From JAICMB01 sp963838885 (GTDB lineage: Bacteria; Acidobacteriota; Terriglobia; Bryobacterales; Bryobacteraceae), in NCBI GenBank assembly GCA_963838885.1, contig CAWITB010000055.1, positions 1 through 64,000 on the forward strand: a stretch of DNA of 64,000 nt. Direction: 5' to 3'. The position numbers and the translations under genes are program-made. A model generated the notes under the pieces. The model saw only the letters and a list, made by a program, of their open reading frames with translations. It had not been told where the DNA came from and ran no database searches. Position 1 is the first letter of the stretch. Every line of letters begins with the position of its first letter. Shown in pieces: positions 6,646 through 15,958 of the stretch.

Positions 6646-9600
6646 ATGTGCAAACGTCTTTTCGCAACCGTTTATCTATTCACGCTTCTCGCCGTAACTG
6701 CGAGCGCCCAGCTTGCAACAACCACGTCGCTGGTTGGTACGGTCACCGATTCCACCGGCAAAGTTATTCCAGACGCCAAAGTAACCGCGGTTGAGACCGG
6801 TACTTCGACAGTCTACGCGACGGCCACGAACGCTCAAGGCTATTACTCCATTGAGTTTGTTCGCGTCGGCACGTATAACATCACGGTGGAGCAACCCGGC
6901 TTTCAGAAGGTCACGGAGACCGGCATCCAAGTCGATATCAACCAGACCGTCAGAACCGACGTCACATTGAAGGTCGGCGCAGTGTCCCAGTCCGTGACGG
7001 TGGAGGCGACGGCCACCGCCATCAAGACGGACGATGCCACGGTATCTGAAATCCTCACCACGCGCGCCGTCTCGGAATTACCTTTGAACACCCGCGACCC
7101 GATGTCGCTGGCCGTGACGACGCCGGGCGTACTTCAGGGCACTAAGTCTTCACTCACCGGCGTGCCGCCAGGTGAGGATTTCAATGGCGCCGGGACCCGC
7201 GAAATCCAGAACAGCATGTCTCTGGACGGCATCAGCATCATGAACAATCTGATCACCACGACGCCGACGCGGCCCATGGTGGAATCGGTGCAGGAGGTCG
7301 AGGTCCAGACCGGCACTTACTCGGCCCAGTACGGCTCCTATATGGGCGTTCACATCAACATGATCACGAAGTCCGGTACGAACGAGTTTCATGGCGCGCT
7401 GGTGGAGTTCTTCCGCAACCAGGTTTTAGATGCCCGGGGCTTTTTCACTTTGCCGACGCCCGCGAACCCGACGGCCTCAAAGCCGCCGCTGCGGCAGAAC
7501 CAGTTCGGCTACGAGTTGGATGGTCCGGTCATTATTCCGAAGCTCTATAACGGCAAGGACAAGACCTTCTTCATGAGCTCGTACGAAGGATATCGCCTGG
7601 TGCAGCAGGCGACTTCTTTATCAACCGAAATGCCGGCCGCGTTTTTCAATGGCGACTTCTCAGGCGTCCCCGCTTCAAGCATTACGGGCGGCGTAATCAA
7701 AGATCCGCTGAACGGCAACGCGCCGTTCCCTGGAAATATCATCCCTACCTCGCGCATTTCGCCCGTCGTGCTCAAACTGCAGCAATACTATCCGGCGCCG
7801 AATCTGTCGGGGTTGGCGAGCAATTTCTCAGTGCCAGTACCGACCACCATTACTATCGACCAAACTGTGGACCGGATCGATCAGAATATCGGCGACAAAG
7901 TCCGGTTGTATGTCCGCGCCCATTATCAGGATGAGACCGCATTTGGCGGCAGCGCGATCACGGCCAACGGCAGCACCACGCCCGTCACTACGACGAACTA
8001 CACCGTCGGCTACACGCACACATTGACTCCCAACCTCGTGAACGATTTGCGGGTAGGCCGTTACTTCTTCAACACCGCGACGCTCAATCCCTTCGCCACC
8101 GCTAACCAGACCACCGCTGGAACGAGCTTGGGAATCCCAGGTTTCACGGGAGATTCGTCGTATAACAATCCTGGTATTCCGGACTTCGGCATCACCGGCT
8201 TCAACGGATTCGGCAATGGCGGAACGAACTGGTACCAGAACGACAGCACGGTGCAACTCTCTGAACAGATCAGTTGGAATCACGGTTCGCACGATATCAT
8301 GGCGGGACTTGAATTCCGCAGGCTGGCAACCGGACGCGCGGCCGTCAACAGCGCGCGCGGGACGTTTACCTTCAACGGAACGCTGAGCGGTTACGCGCCG
8401 GCCGATTTCATACTGGGGCTGCCACAGTCTTTCGCTACGCCAGGGCCGGAAGTCCGCGGCCGAACGGCTGAATGGCGCGATGGTTTCTTCGTGCTCGACA
8501 AATGGCAGGCTTCGCGCAAATTCACTGTAAACTATGGTCTCCGTTATGAGCTGCCCACCGTGGCGTATACGATAAACGGCGTCGCCACCGAACTGAACCC
8601 GACCCAAACGGCGCTAGTCGGAGGCACGCCGGGATTCCATTTCACCGCCCCCAACCACGCCGATTGGGCGCCGCGGCTGGGAATCGCTTATCGCATTACC
8701 GAAAAAACCGTGTTTCGTGCCGGCGGCGGAATCTATTACAATCCCAACCAGACCAATAGTTATACATTCTTGAACACCAACCCGCCATATACCACGATCC
8801 TTACGTGCACCTGGTCCACCGGGCTCACGCCGCCGAGTCTCTCCAATCCGTTTGTTCCAGGAGTTTGTCCCGCGGCCCCCACGGCCGGCCTAATCGTCAC
8901 CGATCCCTGGCATCAGCCCACTGCACGCATGAATCAATGGAGCGCCGGTCTGGAGCGCCAGTTGTGGGGCGGCGGCGGATTCGAGCTGCAGTATCTTGGC
9001 TCGCATTCCTACCACCTGGACCGCAGCTTCTACAACAACACGCCTCTGTTCCCCGGACCGGGACCCGTGAACTCGCGCCGGCCCAATCCGCTCTTTGGCC
9101 CCATCCGCACCATCAACAACGACGAAATCGCAAATTACGAGAGCATGAGCGCCATCTTCCACCAGCGTATGTCGCACGGCTTGCAGGTAATGGCGAGCTA
9201 CACCTGGTCGCACACTCTGGACGTCACCACCGACTCGAACGGCGGCGGCACGCCTCTGATTCCCTATTGGTGGAAGGCCGACTACGGCAATTCTAATTGG
9301 GACATCCGCCACCGTTTTGTGGCCACTTTCGTCTATGACATTCCCTTTTTTGCGGTCTCAAACCCGCTGGTGAAGGGCATCTTCACCAAGTGGCAGTCCA
9401 ACGGCATTATTACGCTTCAAACAGGATTCCCGTTTAACGTATCGACCGGAACCGATACTGCGAATACCGCCTCTAGCGGCACCTATCGGCCGGACTTGGT
9501 TCACGCCGCGACCGACGACTGCGGACGCGGACACCTGGTCGGATGCATCGATGCATCCGCTTTCACGGTCGCGGATCTGTACCCCATTAACCCCAACAAC

Positions 9601-9849
9601 TACGCTTACGGGAATGCCGGCCGCAACCTGCTCCACGGCCCCGGTGCGGAAACGGTGAATTTCTCGCTGTTCAAGAATTTCCCGATCAAGGAGCGCATGA
9701 AATTTCAGTTCCGTTTCGAGACATTTGCCTTATTCAACCACGCGAACTTCGGCAATCCTTCCGCGACCATTAACACGAGTTCGTTCGGCAACATCACGGG
9801 CGCCTCCGGCAACCGCAATATCCAGCTCGGGGCCAAGCTCATGTTTTAG
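6646..9849 (+). CDS. TonB-dependent receptor with carboxypeptidase regulatory-like domain
   Basis: A 1067-residue outer-membrane receptor of the acidobacterial type, probably taking up glycans or other large substrates. It has a signal peptide (MCKRLFATVYLFTLLAVTAS), then a regulatory-like beta-sandwich (residues about 30-110: TTTSLVGTVTDSTGKVIPDA, GYYSIEFVRVGTYNITVEQP). The plug domain (RAVSELPLNTRDPMSLAV; SVQEVEVQTGTYSAQYGSYM) precedes a long 22-strand-type barrel ending in Phe (NRNIQLGAKLMF). I start at ATG 6646 because the signal peptide begins there; an upstream in-frame ATG at 6580 is unlikely. The frame is intact throughout. A group II intron begins immediately after its TAG. Confidence 0.9.
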   Translation: MCKRLFATVYLFTLLAVTASAQLATTTSLVGTVTDSTGKVIPDAKVTAVETGTSTVYATATNAQGYYSIEFVRVGTYNITVEQPGFQKVTETGIQVDINQTVRTDVTLKVGAVSQSVTVEATATAIKTDDATVSEILTTRAVSELPLNTRDPMSLAVTTPGVLQGTKSSLTGVPPGEDFNGAGTREIQNSMSLDGISIMNNLITTTPTRPMVESVQEVEVQTGTYSAQYGSYMGVHINMITKSGTNEFHGALVEFFRNQVLDARGFFTLPTPANPTASKPPLRQNQFGYELDGPVIIPKLYNGKDKTFFMSSYEGYRLVQQATSLSTEMPAAFFNGDFSGVPASSITGGVIKDPLNGNAPFPGNIIPTSRISPVVLKLQQYYPAPNLSGLASNFSVPVPTTITIDQTVDRIDQNIGDKVRLYVRAHYQDETAFGGSAITANGSTTPVTTTNYTVGYTHTLTPNLVNDLRVGRYFFNTATLNPFATANQTTAGTSLGIPGFTGDSSYNNPGIPDFGITGFNGFGNGGTNWYQNDSTVQLSEQISWNHGSHDIMAGLEFRRLATGRAAVNSARGTFTFNGTLSGYAPADFILGLPQSFATPGPEVRGRTAEWRDGFFVLDKWQASRKFTVNYGLRYELPTVAYTINGVATELNPTQTALVGGTPGFHFTAPNHADWAPRLGIAYRITEKTVFRAGGGIYYNPNQTNSYTFLNTNPPYTTILTCTWSTGLTPPSLSNPFVPGVCPAAPTAGLIVTDPWHQPTARMNQWSAGLERQLWGGGGFELQYLGSHSYHLDRSFYNNTPLFPGPGPVNSRRPNPLFGPIRTINNDEIANYESMSAIFHQRMSHGLQVMASYTWSHTLDVTTDSNGGGTPLIPYWWKADYGNSNWDIRHRFVATFVYDIPFFAVSNPLVKGIFTKWQSNGIITLQTGFPFNVSTGTDTANTASSGTYRPDLVHAATDDCGRGHLVGCIDASAFTVADLYPINPNNYAYGNAGRNLLHGPGAETVNFSLFKNFPIKERMKFQFRFETFALFNHANFGNPSATINTSSFGNITGASGNRNIQLGAKLMF

Positions 9850-11596
9850 GTGTGCCATGAGCAAAAGAGACGGCGACAGACGGATCTTTTGCGTAACTGA
9901 GTAATCGATGAGGGAAGGCCCCTCGGAACCGTCTTACAGGAGAAGGTTCCAAACCACCTCCCGCTGCTGCAAACAAAAGCTGTGGTAGTGAGCAGGGACG
10001 GAAAACGCCCGGCAAGATCGGGTCATGTGACATCCGAGAAGAAGAACGAAAGTGAATCACCGTTTCTCATGTCGAAAAGAGTTCAGACGATATCAAAACC
10101 GTGGTTTGTTGGAAGACTGCGGGACAAGTTCCGACGGGACCTGTTTAGGGGCGGAATGGTATCCGGCATATAGGTGGCTGGAGCTCGGGTGAGGCGATAA
10201 TTCGGAACATGGGAACCTTCGGCGCCGATGCTAACGGAGAGGCCACAAGTGGCATGACTACAAGGCGAGAGTACGAAAGCGGCGCCAAGGGACGGAACAC
10301 CCCCAGTAGTAATGGAGCCGGTGAAAGCCGACGGAGCGCGGCATTGATTCAGTCAACCCGCAAGGGGAGGAGCCTGAAGAATGAAGCAAAACCGTTTGGT
10401 ATTTCGCGATGGGAAGTCTGGGAAGCCTATTTAAGGGTGAAGAGCAATCGAGGGGGCGGCAGGTCTGGATGAGCAATCGATCGAGGATTTTGAAAGGACT
10501 GGAAGAAGAACCTCTACAGAATCTGGAATCGGATGATATCCGGCAGTTACGTTCCACCGCCAGTGCGGACGGTAAAGATTCCGAAAGCCAATGCCGGCGA
10601 AGAGAGGACGCTGGGATCCCAACGGTCTCAGATCGATTGCACAAATGGTCGTGAAGAATCGACTGGAAGCAGTGGTGGAACCACTATTCCTGCCGGCATC
10701 GTACGGGTATCGCCCGAAGAAGTCGGCGCTGGATGCGGTGGGACAGGCACGGCAGAGGTGCTGGGCCTACGACTGGGTTTGCGACCTGGACATCCAGGGC
10801 TTCTTCGACAATCTCGATCACGATCTGATGATGCGGGCGGTAAAGAAACACGTGGAGGCGTCATCAGCCCCCTGCTAGCCAATCTGTTTCTGCATACGCG
10901 TTCGATCTTTGGATGCGGCGAAATGGGTCGCATCTGCCGTTCGAGCGGTATGCGGACGATATTATCGTCAATTGCAGAACAGAGCGGGAAGCGAACCTGG
11001 TGCGTGTCAAAGTAGCGGCACGGTTGAAGCAGTGTGGCTTGGAACTGCATCTGGAGAAGACGAAGTTAGTCTATTGCAAGGATTGCCAATCGGCGAGAGA
11101 TTCACCCGAACGAGAAGTTCGACTTTCCGGGGTACACGTTCCGGCCCCGGAAAGCTTACGGTCGGAAAGGGAATATCTTCTGTAGTTTCAGTCCAGCCAT
11201 CTCGAAGCAGCGGCGCAGAAAATCCGGGACGAGTCCGAGGATGGAAGTTGCATCGCTGTACGGGGCAGTCCATCGAAGATCTGGCCCGGAAGATCAATCC
11301 GAACTTCGGGGATGGTTGAACTACTATGGGGTCTTTACGCCTTCAGCGCTCCGGCCCATCGAGAGGTATGTCGGCCAATCGTTGGTTCGCTGGACCTGTC
11401 GGAAATATAAGAAGCTAGGCCATCACGCGAAGTCGAGCCTGGATTTGGCTGCTGCAGTTTATGGATTGCCAGCCCAAACTGCTTGCGCTTTGGGAGCAGC
11501 AGCGTAGTCGGTGTTTCACCATAGGAGCTGTATGATTGGAGACGCTCACGTACAGTTCTGGGAGAGCCTCGGGGTGCGATTCCCCGGGGCTACTTA
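9850..11596 (+). mobile_element. Degenerate group II intron with domain V/VI at its 3' end
   Basis: The left end reads GTGTGCC, the group II 5' consensus, and starts at the first base after the receptor's TAG. The interior holds a broken reverse transcriptase/maturase gene. The catalytic domain V is recognisable at 11525-11558, where GAGCTGTATG pairs with CGTACAGTTC around a short loop. A GC-rich hairpin follows at about 11563-11591 (AGCCTCGGGG with CCCCGGGGCT), consistent with domain VI, then CTACTT near the 3' end. The right boundary is therefore placed within a few bases of 11596. It can probably no longer move, because the protein is defective; self-splicing may persist. Confidence 0.8.
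10381..11507 (+). pseudogene. Group II intron reverse transcriptase/maturase, decayed
   Basis: Fragments in all three frames line up with a group II intron-encoded protein. They read in order: FGISRWEVWEAYLRVKSNRG (10393-10455), then the RT motifs SGSYVPPPVRTVKIPKANAG and IAQMVVKNRLEAVVEPLF, SYGYRPKKSALDAVGQARQR, WVCDLDIQGFFDNLDHDLMM, GGVISPLLANLFLH, and the catalytic FERYADDIIVNCRTERE. The thumb/maturase part LNYYGVFTPSALRPIERYVG ends at 11507. Besides several frameshifts, about 35 residues between KKHVE and GGVISPL are missing, so the polymerase is dead even if the shifts were errors. Confidence 0.85.
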
Positions 11597-11782
11597 ACTC
11601 AGCGCCGCGATGTCTTACTCTGGCCATTGGCCACGCAACCCCACCTTGCGCTCGAAATGGCCGCCGCGGAACGGGACGAGCTACTGCGCCCCCATGTCCG
11701 GCATCGTGCGACGCTAAGCTGGAACGCCGTGACCGGCCAGTACGAATCCCAGCCCAGCAATCTATAAGGTCTCGCGGGTAGC
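11597..11782 (+). other. Region after the intron; one unassigned open frame
   Basis: One plus-strand frame stays open from the intron end to TAA at about 11766 and reads RRDVLLWPLATQPHLALEMA then ERDELLRPHVRHRATLSWNA. It has no good start codon and no family I can name, so it may be the tail of a gene cut by the intron or chance. It converges on the small Cys-rich gene. I see no terminator or tRNA. Confidence 0.25.
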
Positions 11783-11929
11783 TCATGCGGCCGGGTCTTC
11801 GTCTTCGACGACCGGCACGGTCTCCAGATCCTCGGCCTCAAAGACCTGATCGCAGTCCAGGCAGCGGACGTAATCGACTCCATCGCGCCTGGCCAGGATC
11901 TCGGTGCGGGTATGCTCGCAAATCTGCAT
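11783..11929 (-). CDS. Small Cys-rich, probably zinc-binding protein
   Basis: A 48-residue protein (MQICEHTRTEILARRDGVDY, then VRCLDCDQVFEAEDLETVPV and an acidic tail). The CxH near the N-terminus and CxxC near residue 23 could form a one-zinc ribbon-like knuckle. The short acidic C-terminus is typical of small housekeeping zinc proteins. No specific family name is certain. I start at ATG 11929; the open frame continues upstream to 12250 but without conserved-looking content. Compact, clearly structured small proteins of this kind are easily missed, and I consider it real. Confidence 0.6.
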   Translation of the reverse strand: MQICEHTRTEILARRDGVDYVRCLDCDQVFEAEDLETVPVVEDEDPAA

Positions 11930-12325
11930 AAAACGATGAATACACTTTATTCTATGCGCGCCGTGCTGCTTGTCAAGCCCCCCAACCCGAAACCGGGCCG
12001 CGGCCCAGAAAGGCATCCAGAAAATGATCGCCGGCTCCAATCCGGTCGCAACCCCAGGATCTCGGCCCGCGAACCTCCGACGTAATCGCGAAAACCCAAC
12101 ACGCATTGCATTCGCTCGCCGCGCCGCCGTTGCCGCACTCGCGTCTTCAACTACAACCCGGACAGCCGGGCCATTGGCGATCTGCTCCAATGCACGCGCA
12201 TTCATTCTTGCCGCAACCCTCCACAAGTCCGCGGCTCGCAAATCTACCAAAAGCGCGTGATGCGGCCAAGCGCCTCAGGGCGGTCGAGTCATTTGTCGCC
12301 AAACCCAAGTTCGGGTAGTCGACCG
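11930..12325. other. Intergenic stretch without recognised genes
   Basis: Several frames are open on both strands because the DNA is GC-rich, but their products are Arg/Ala-rich and show no domain, signal peptide or ribosome site. The AT-richer patch at about 11930-11965 could hold the promoter of the small Cys-rich gene. I found no tRNA or strong terminator. Confidence 0.3.
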
Positions 12326-14158
12326 TCAATAGACGTTCAGGTAAGTTCGATAGAATTCATCGTGAATCGATGTGAACGGCCGCAACAGCATCGCGCCATA
12401 AGAAGTCTGGATACGCCAGGCAGCGCCATCCGGCAGTCGTTCGGCCGCGAGCAGTTGCCGGCGCGATACGGAGGGCAGCGTACCCTCGACGGCGAACAAA
12501 ACCAAGGGCCCTCGCACCACGGCGACGGTATTCGGATGCTCCGGATCGATCGGTTCCAGCCGCACTGGCAAATCGAAGTCCAGTTGAATGCGGTCGCCAT
12601 TGAGCCATCTGCGCTGCAGCCCGGCAAAGCCGTTCTGGATCGGCGCCGCGATTCGCTTCCCATTGATCGAAATGCGCGCTCCGCCGGGCATCGCCCAGGC
12701 GGGAATGCGGAGCCGCAGCGCAAACCGCGAGGGCCGCGAAGACTGAAGGCGCATAGCGATCCGGCCGTCCAGCGGATAGGCCCCGCATTGGGCGAGAGCG
12801 AGTTGTGCGCCGCTTGCGTCCGTCCAACGAAGCGTCGATGGCAAGTAAAGATTCACAAAGATGCCGGCGGAATCGCGAAAGTACGCGAGCAGCCGGTAAT
12901 CGGCGGCCACTTGCGGCAGCGTGCCGGAGCAGCACGGCCAACGGTCGGGGAAGTAGACCTTGTTCGCTCGATCGTTGTAATCGGAGTAGTAGAAGGCGCG
13001 CCCGTCTCTCTGCAACGGCTTCGCCCCCAGTACGGTGTTGTAGAGGACGCGTTCCATGCTGTCGCCATACCTGCCGCCACCTGTCGCTCTCAGCAGATAA
13101 CGTGTCAGCTTAAGGTGCGCGTAACTGCCGCAAGGCGTCTCGAACCCGCGATGCGTGGTTGCGAGACTGCGCCCGAGTTCGCCTTCCCCGGGCGCAACGA
13201 AACTCTCGTTAGGTCCCCAACCGCCCGTCGCAAAAGTTTGAGTCCGCTCGATCATATCGAACGCATTCCGTGCGGCGAGCAAGTGCTTCCCGCTTCCGCC
13301 CGCCAGGTAGGCCTGCATAGCCGAACTTAGTGAGTTGCAGAAGCTATAGGCGTGGTGATGCGGCAGTACGTTTTTGTTTTCGGAGAGCGGCGTGAACCAT
13401 GTGTCGTCCAGTAGGAAGCGCGCGGCGAGTTTCCGGTACCGCTCGCCCGCTCCGCGCTCCGCGGCCAGAAATAAGTTCTCCGGCAGCGTGTAGCTCTCGT
13501 CCCAGGTGTAATCGTCGCTCGTGTTGTCGCCCACCGACTTCCGCCAGCGCCGCTGAGGTTCGTCGCGGTTGAGGGCATGCGGCGGCAGGTGCGGCAGGGC
13601 GGCGTCCGTCGTTCGATCGAGCAGCGCGAAGGATTGCGCAATCCCGGCGAACTGCTGGGCGTCGATCAGACCGATCACCATTTTGTCGTAGTTATATGCG
13701 GGAAATCGGAAATTGGCGTAGAACCGGCCGGAGATCGTTGGCTCGTAGAGGGTCAGCAGCCGCTCTAATCGCACGCGAATTTCGGGCGCGCGATGGATTG
13801 CGTTGGCGCGCGAAAGCGCCGAGATCCATTGGCCGAAGCAGTGCGCGGGAGCGAAGCCGTGTCCACCGCTTTCCGTCTTCTCTAACGGCAGCTCCTCATA
13901 CCATCCGCCCAATTCGGGACCAGGGGCGGGAAGGCCGGCCCGCAGCCGCCATGGCTTCAGCAGACTCTCCTCGTTGGGCGACATCAACACCGTGCAGGTC
14001 TGTTCAAACTGCGTCTGGGCGGGACCGGGAGCAAGGTCCACATCGCCGTAGCCGAACTCCTCGAGCGTGCCCGGCCGTTCGCCGGCCTCCGAACCGCGTG
14101 CGTTGAGCATCGTCGCGGCCAGCCCGGGCGACTGCAGAAACGCGCGGCGAGAGCTCAT
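12326..14158 (-). CDS. GH127-like (DUF1680) glycoside hydrolase, exported
   Basis: A 610-residue enzyme of the beta-L-arabinofuranosidase/DUF1680 fold, expected to act on arabinose-containing glycans in the periplasm. The N-terminus MSSRRAFLQSPGLAATML carries a twin-arginine-like motif. The all-alpha toroid runs from about residue 60 to 430, with ESYTLPENLFLAAERGAG and TQTFATGGWGPNESF. The catalytic-site candidates are the Glu and Cys of GFETPCGSYAHLKLTRYLLR and the paired Cys of WPCCSGTLPQVAADYRLL. In characterised GH127 enzymes a Glu and three Cys bind zinc and a Cys is the nucleophile, so the residues needed appear present, with ETPC spacing. I start at ATG 14158 (AGGA four bases upstream). 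It is divergent from a sulfatase gene. Confidence 0.85.
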   Translation of the reverse strand: MSSRRAFLQSPGLAATMLNARGSEAGERPGTLEEFGYGDVDLAPGPAQTQFEQTCTVLMSPNEESLLKPWRLRAGLPAPGPELGGWYEELPLEKTESGGHGFAPAHCFGQWISALSRANAIHRAPEIRVRLERLLTLYEPTISGRFYANFRFPAYNYDKMVIGLIDAQQFAGIAQSFALLDRTTDAALPHLPPHALNRDEPQRRWRKSVGDNTSDDYTWDESYTLPENLFLAAERGAGERYRKLAARFLLDDTWFTPLSENKNVLPHHHAYSFCNSLSSAMQAYLAGGSGKHLLAARNAFDMIERTQTFATGGWGPNESFVAPGEGELGRSLATTHRGFETPCGSYAHLKLTRYLLRATGGGRYGDSMERVLYNTVLGAKPLQRDGRAFYYSDYNDRANKVYFPDRWPCCSGTLPQVAADYRLLAYFRDSAGIFVNLYLPSTLRWTDASGAQLALAQCGAYPLDGRIAMRLQSSRPSRFALRLRIPAWAMPGGARISINGKRIAAPIQNGFAGLQRRWLNGDRIQLDFDLPVRLEPIDPEHPNTVAVVRGPLVLFAVEGTLPSVSRRQLLAAERLPDGAAWRIQTSYGAMLLRPFTSIHDEFYRTYLNVY

Positions 14159-14263
14159 GGCATCCTGTAGCGATTTTAACCGCGAACGCAAACGCAGCCT
14201 CTCGGGAGCTATACCATTACGATAGGAACAACAGGAGACCGGCCACTCGCCGGCACAATATTC

Positions 14264-15713
14264 ATGCCCGACCCAAACGATACCCTCCGGCGCTCGTTTC
14301 TCAGAACAGGAGCAGGCGCGTTAGGCTCGATCGCGCTCACCGCCGCTCCGCAGCCGTCGTCCGCCGCCGCCCGGCCCAATCTCATCTTCATGACCACCGA
14401 CGGCCACCGCCCGGACGCTCTTAGCCTCAACGGCAACCCCATCGTCCAAACGCCCAACTTCGATCGCATCGGCCGCGAGGGCGTCCAATTTACTAATTCG
14501 TTCGTAGTAAATGCATTGTGCCTGCCCTCGCGCGCGACCGTGCTGACTGGCCTCTATTCGCACACCACCGGGATGCGTGGACAACAAGGACCGCGAAATC
14601 CCCCACGACGTTCCGCTCTTCACCGACCTGCTGCGCGAGAACGGATACGAAGTCGCCGTGTTCGGGAAGGCCCACGTCAAAGGATTGGGCCTGCGCGATT
14701 GGGATTATTTTTTCGGCTACCCGGGCGCCAACACGGACTACTTCTGGCCGGTCATCTCGGAAGGCGCTCACGGCCAGCTCGGCCCACCCAAAACGTATGA
14801 CGGCTATGTCGAGGACGTCGTCATGGACCGGGCGGTCCGCTGGCTAAAGGAGCCGCGCCAAAAGCCGTTTTGCCTGATTTTCTGGTTCCAGTCGCCGCAT
14901 GCCCCATTCTTCCGGCCGCGACGGCTCCTGGACCTGTATAGCGGCGTCAAAATTCCCAAACCCGCCACCTTCGACGATGATCTAAAGGGCTATCCCGGGA
15001 AGCCCAGAGCCTTCGCCGAGGCCGACGATTCTATCGGAACCTACGTAAGGAATTCCAGGACGAAGGGCAACTGCGCCCGCACCCTGGAGGAGACGGTCAA
15101 GGATTATTACGCGGGCATCGTGGCCGCGGACGAAAACGCAGGCAAGCTTTTCCAAGCGCTCACCGAGACCGGAAAGCTGGACGAGACCTGCATCATGTTC
15201 TCGGCCGACCACGGTTTCTTTCTGGGCGAATGGCGCAAGTACGACAAGCGCTTCATGCACGAGCCTTCGATTCGCACGCCCATGCTGGTGCGTTATCCCA
15301 GGATGATCCGCGCCGCGACGACCGCCAGTCAGATGGTGCTGAATCTGGACGTCGCCCCCACTTTCTTGGAGCTCGCGGGCATTCCGGTCCCCGCCTCCAT
15401 GCAGGGCCAAAGCATGGTCCCGATGCTAAAAGGCGAGCAGCCGCGCAACTGGCGCAAGGACTGGCTGTACGAATATTACGAATACCCCGGCTCACACGAC
15501 GTCCGCAAGCACCGTGGCGTCCGTACCGAGCGCTACAAGTTCATTCATTATTACGAGCCGCCGGAAGAGTTCGAGCTCTACGATCTCCAGGAAGACCCCG
15601 GGGAACTCCACAACCTCTACGGCCAGCCGAGATCGGCCGCCTTGGCGCGGGATCTGCGGCGGCGTATCGACGAACTGCGCAAGGCCACAGGCGACCATTA
15701 CGTGTACGAATAA
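14264..15713 (+). CDS. Sulfatase (S1 type), exported, with one frameshift
   Basis: Hydrolyses a sulfate ester, probably from a polysaccharide. Residues 1-35 are a twin-arginine-like signal (RRSFLRTGAGALGSIALTAA). The active-site motif NALCLPSRATVLTGLYSH holds the Cys that is matured to formylglycine (CxPSR). Further on are VFGKAHVKGLGLRDWDYFFG, the metal-binding ADHGFFLGEW and the C-terminal subdomain RTERYKFIHYYEPPEEFELY. The first metal-ligand segment reads MTTDGHRPD rather than the usual paired Asp. After HTTGM the frame shifts by one extra base at about 14574 and resumes as DNKDREIPHDVPLF, so the gene is read as one product of about 480 residues. It pairs with the divergent GH127-like gene. 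Confidence 0.85.
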
Positions 15714-15855
15714 ACATCCCCGCACACTACCGGATACGCGGCGCTGATTCCACGGTCTTCTGAAGACAACGAACTCGGTCTCGGTCGCCGGTCCGAAGAC
15801 GATCAAGGCCGATCGAAATCTGAGAAGAAAAGGGGGCTAAACGTACTATTGGACA

Positions 15856-15946
15856 GGCCTCGATGCGTGTAGCGCGCGGGACTGGATCAACTTTAACGGT
15901 GGGTTACTGCATCGAGGCCACCCGCCCTGCCTATGAGAAAAGCGGG
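15856..15946. terminator. Inverted repeat and short hairpin between convergent genes
   Basis: GGCCTCGATGC (15856-15866) and GCATCGAGGCC (15909-15919) are perfect inverted repeats 42 bases apart. A second small stem CCCGC/GCGGG spans 15921-15946 just before the convergent end of the response-regulator gene. They sit between the sulfatase end and the regulator end, where a two-way terminator is expected. No long T-run follows either stem, so the terminator reading is tentative. Confidence 0.35.
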
Positions 15947-15958
15947 CCTGATCGCCCC

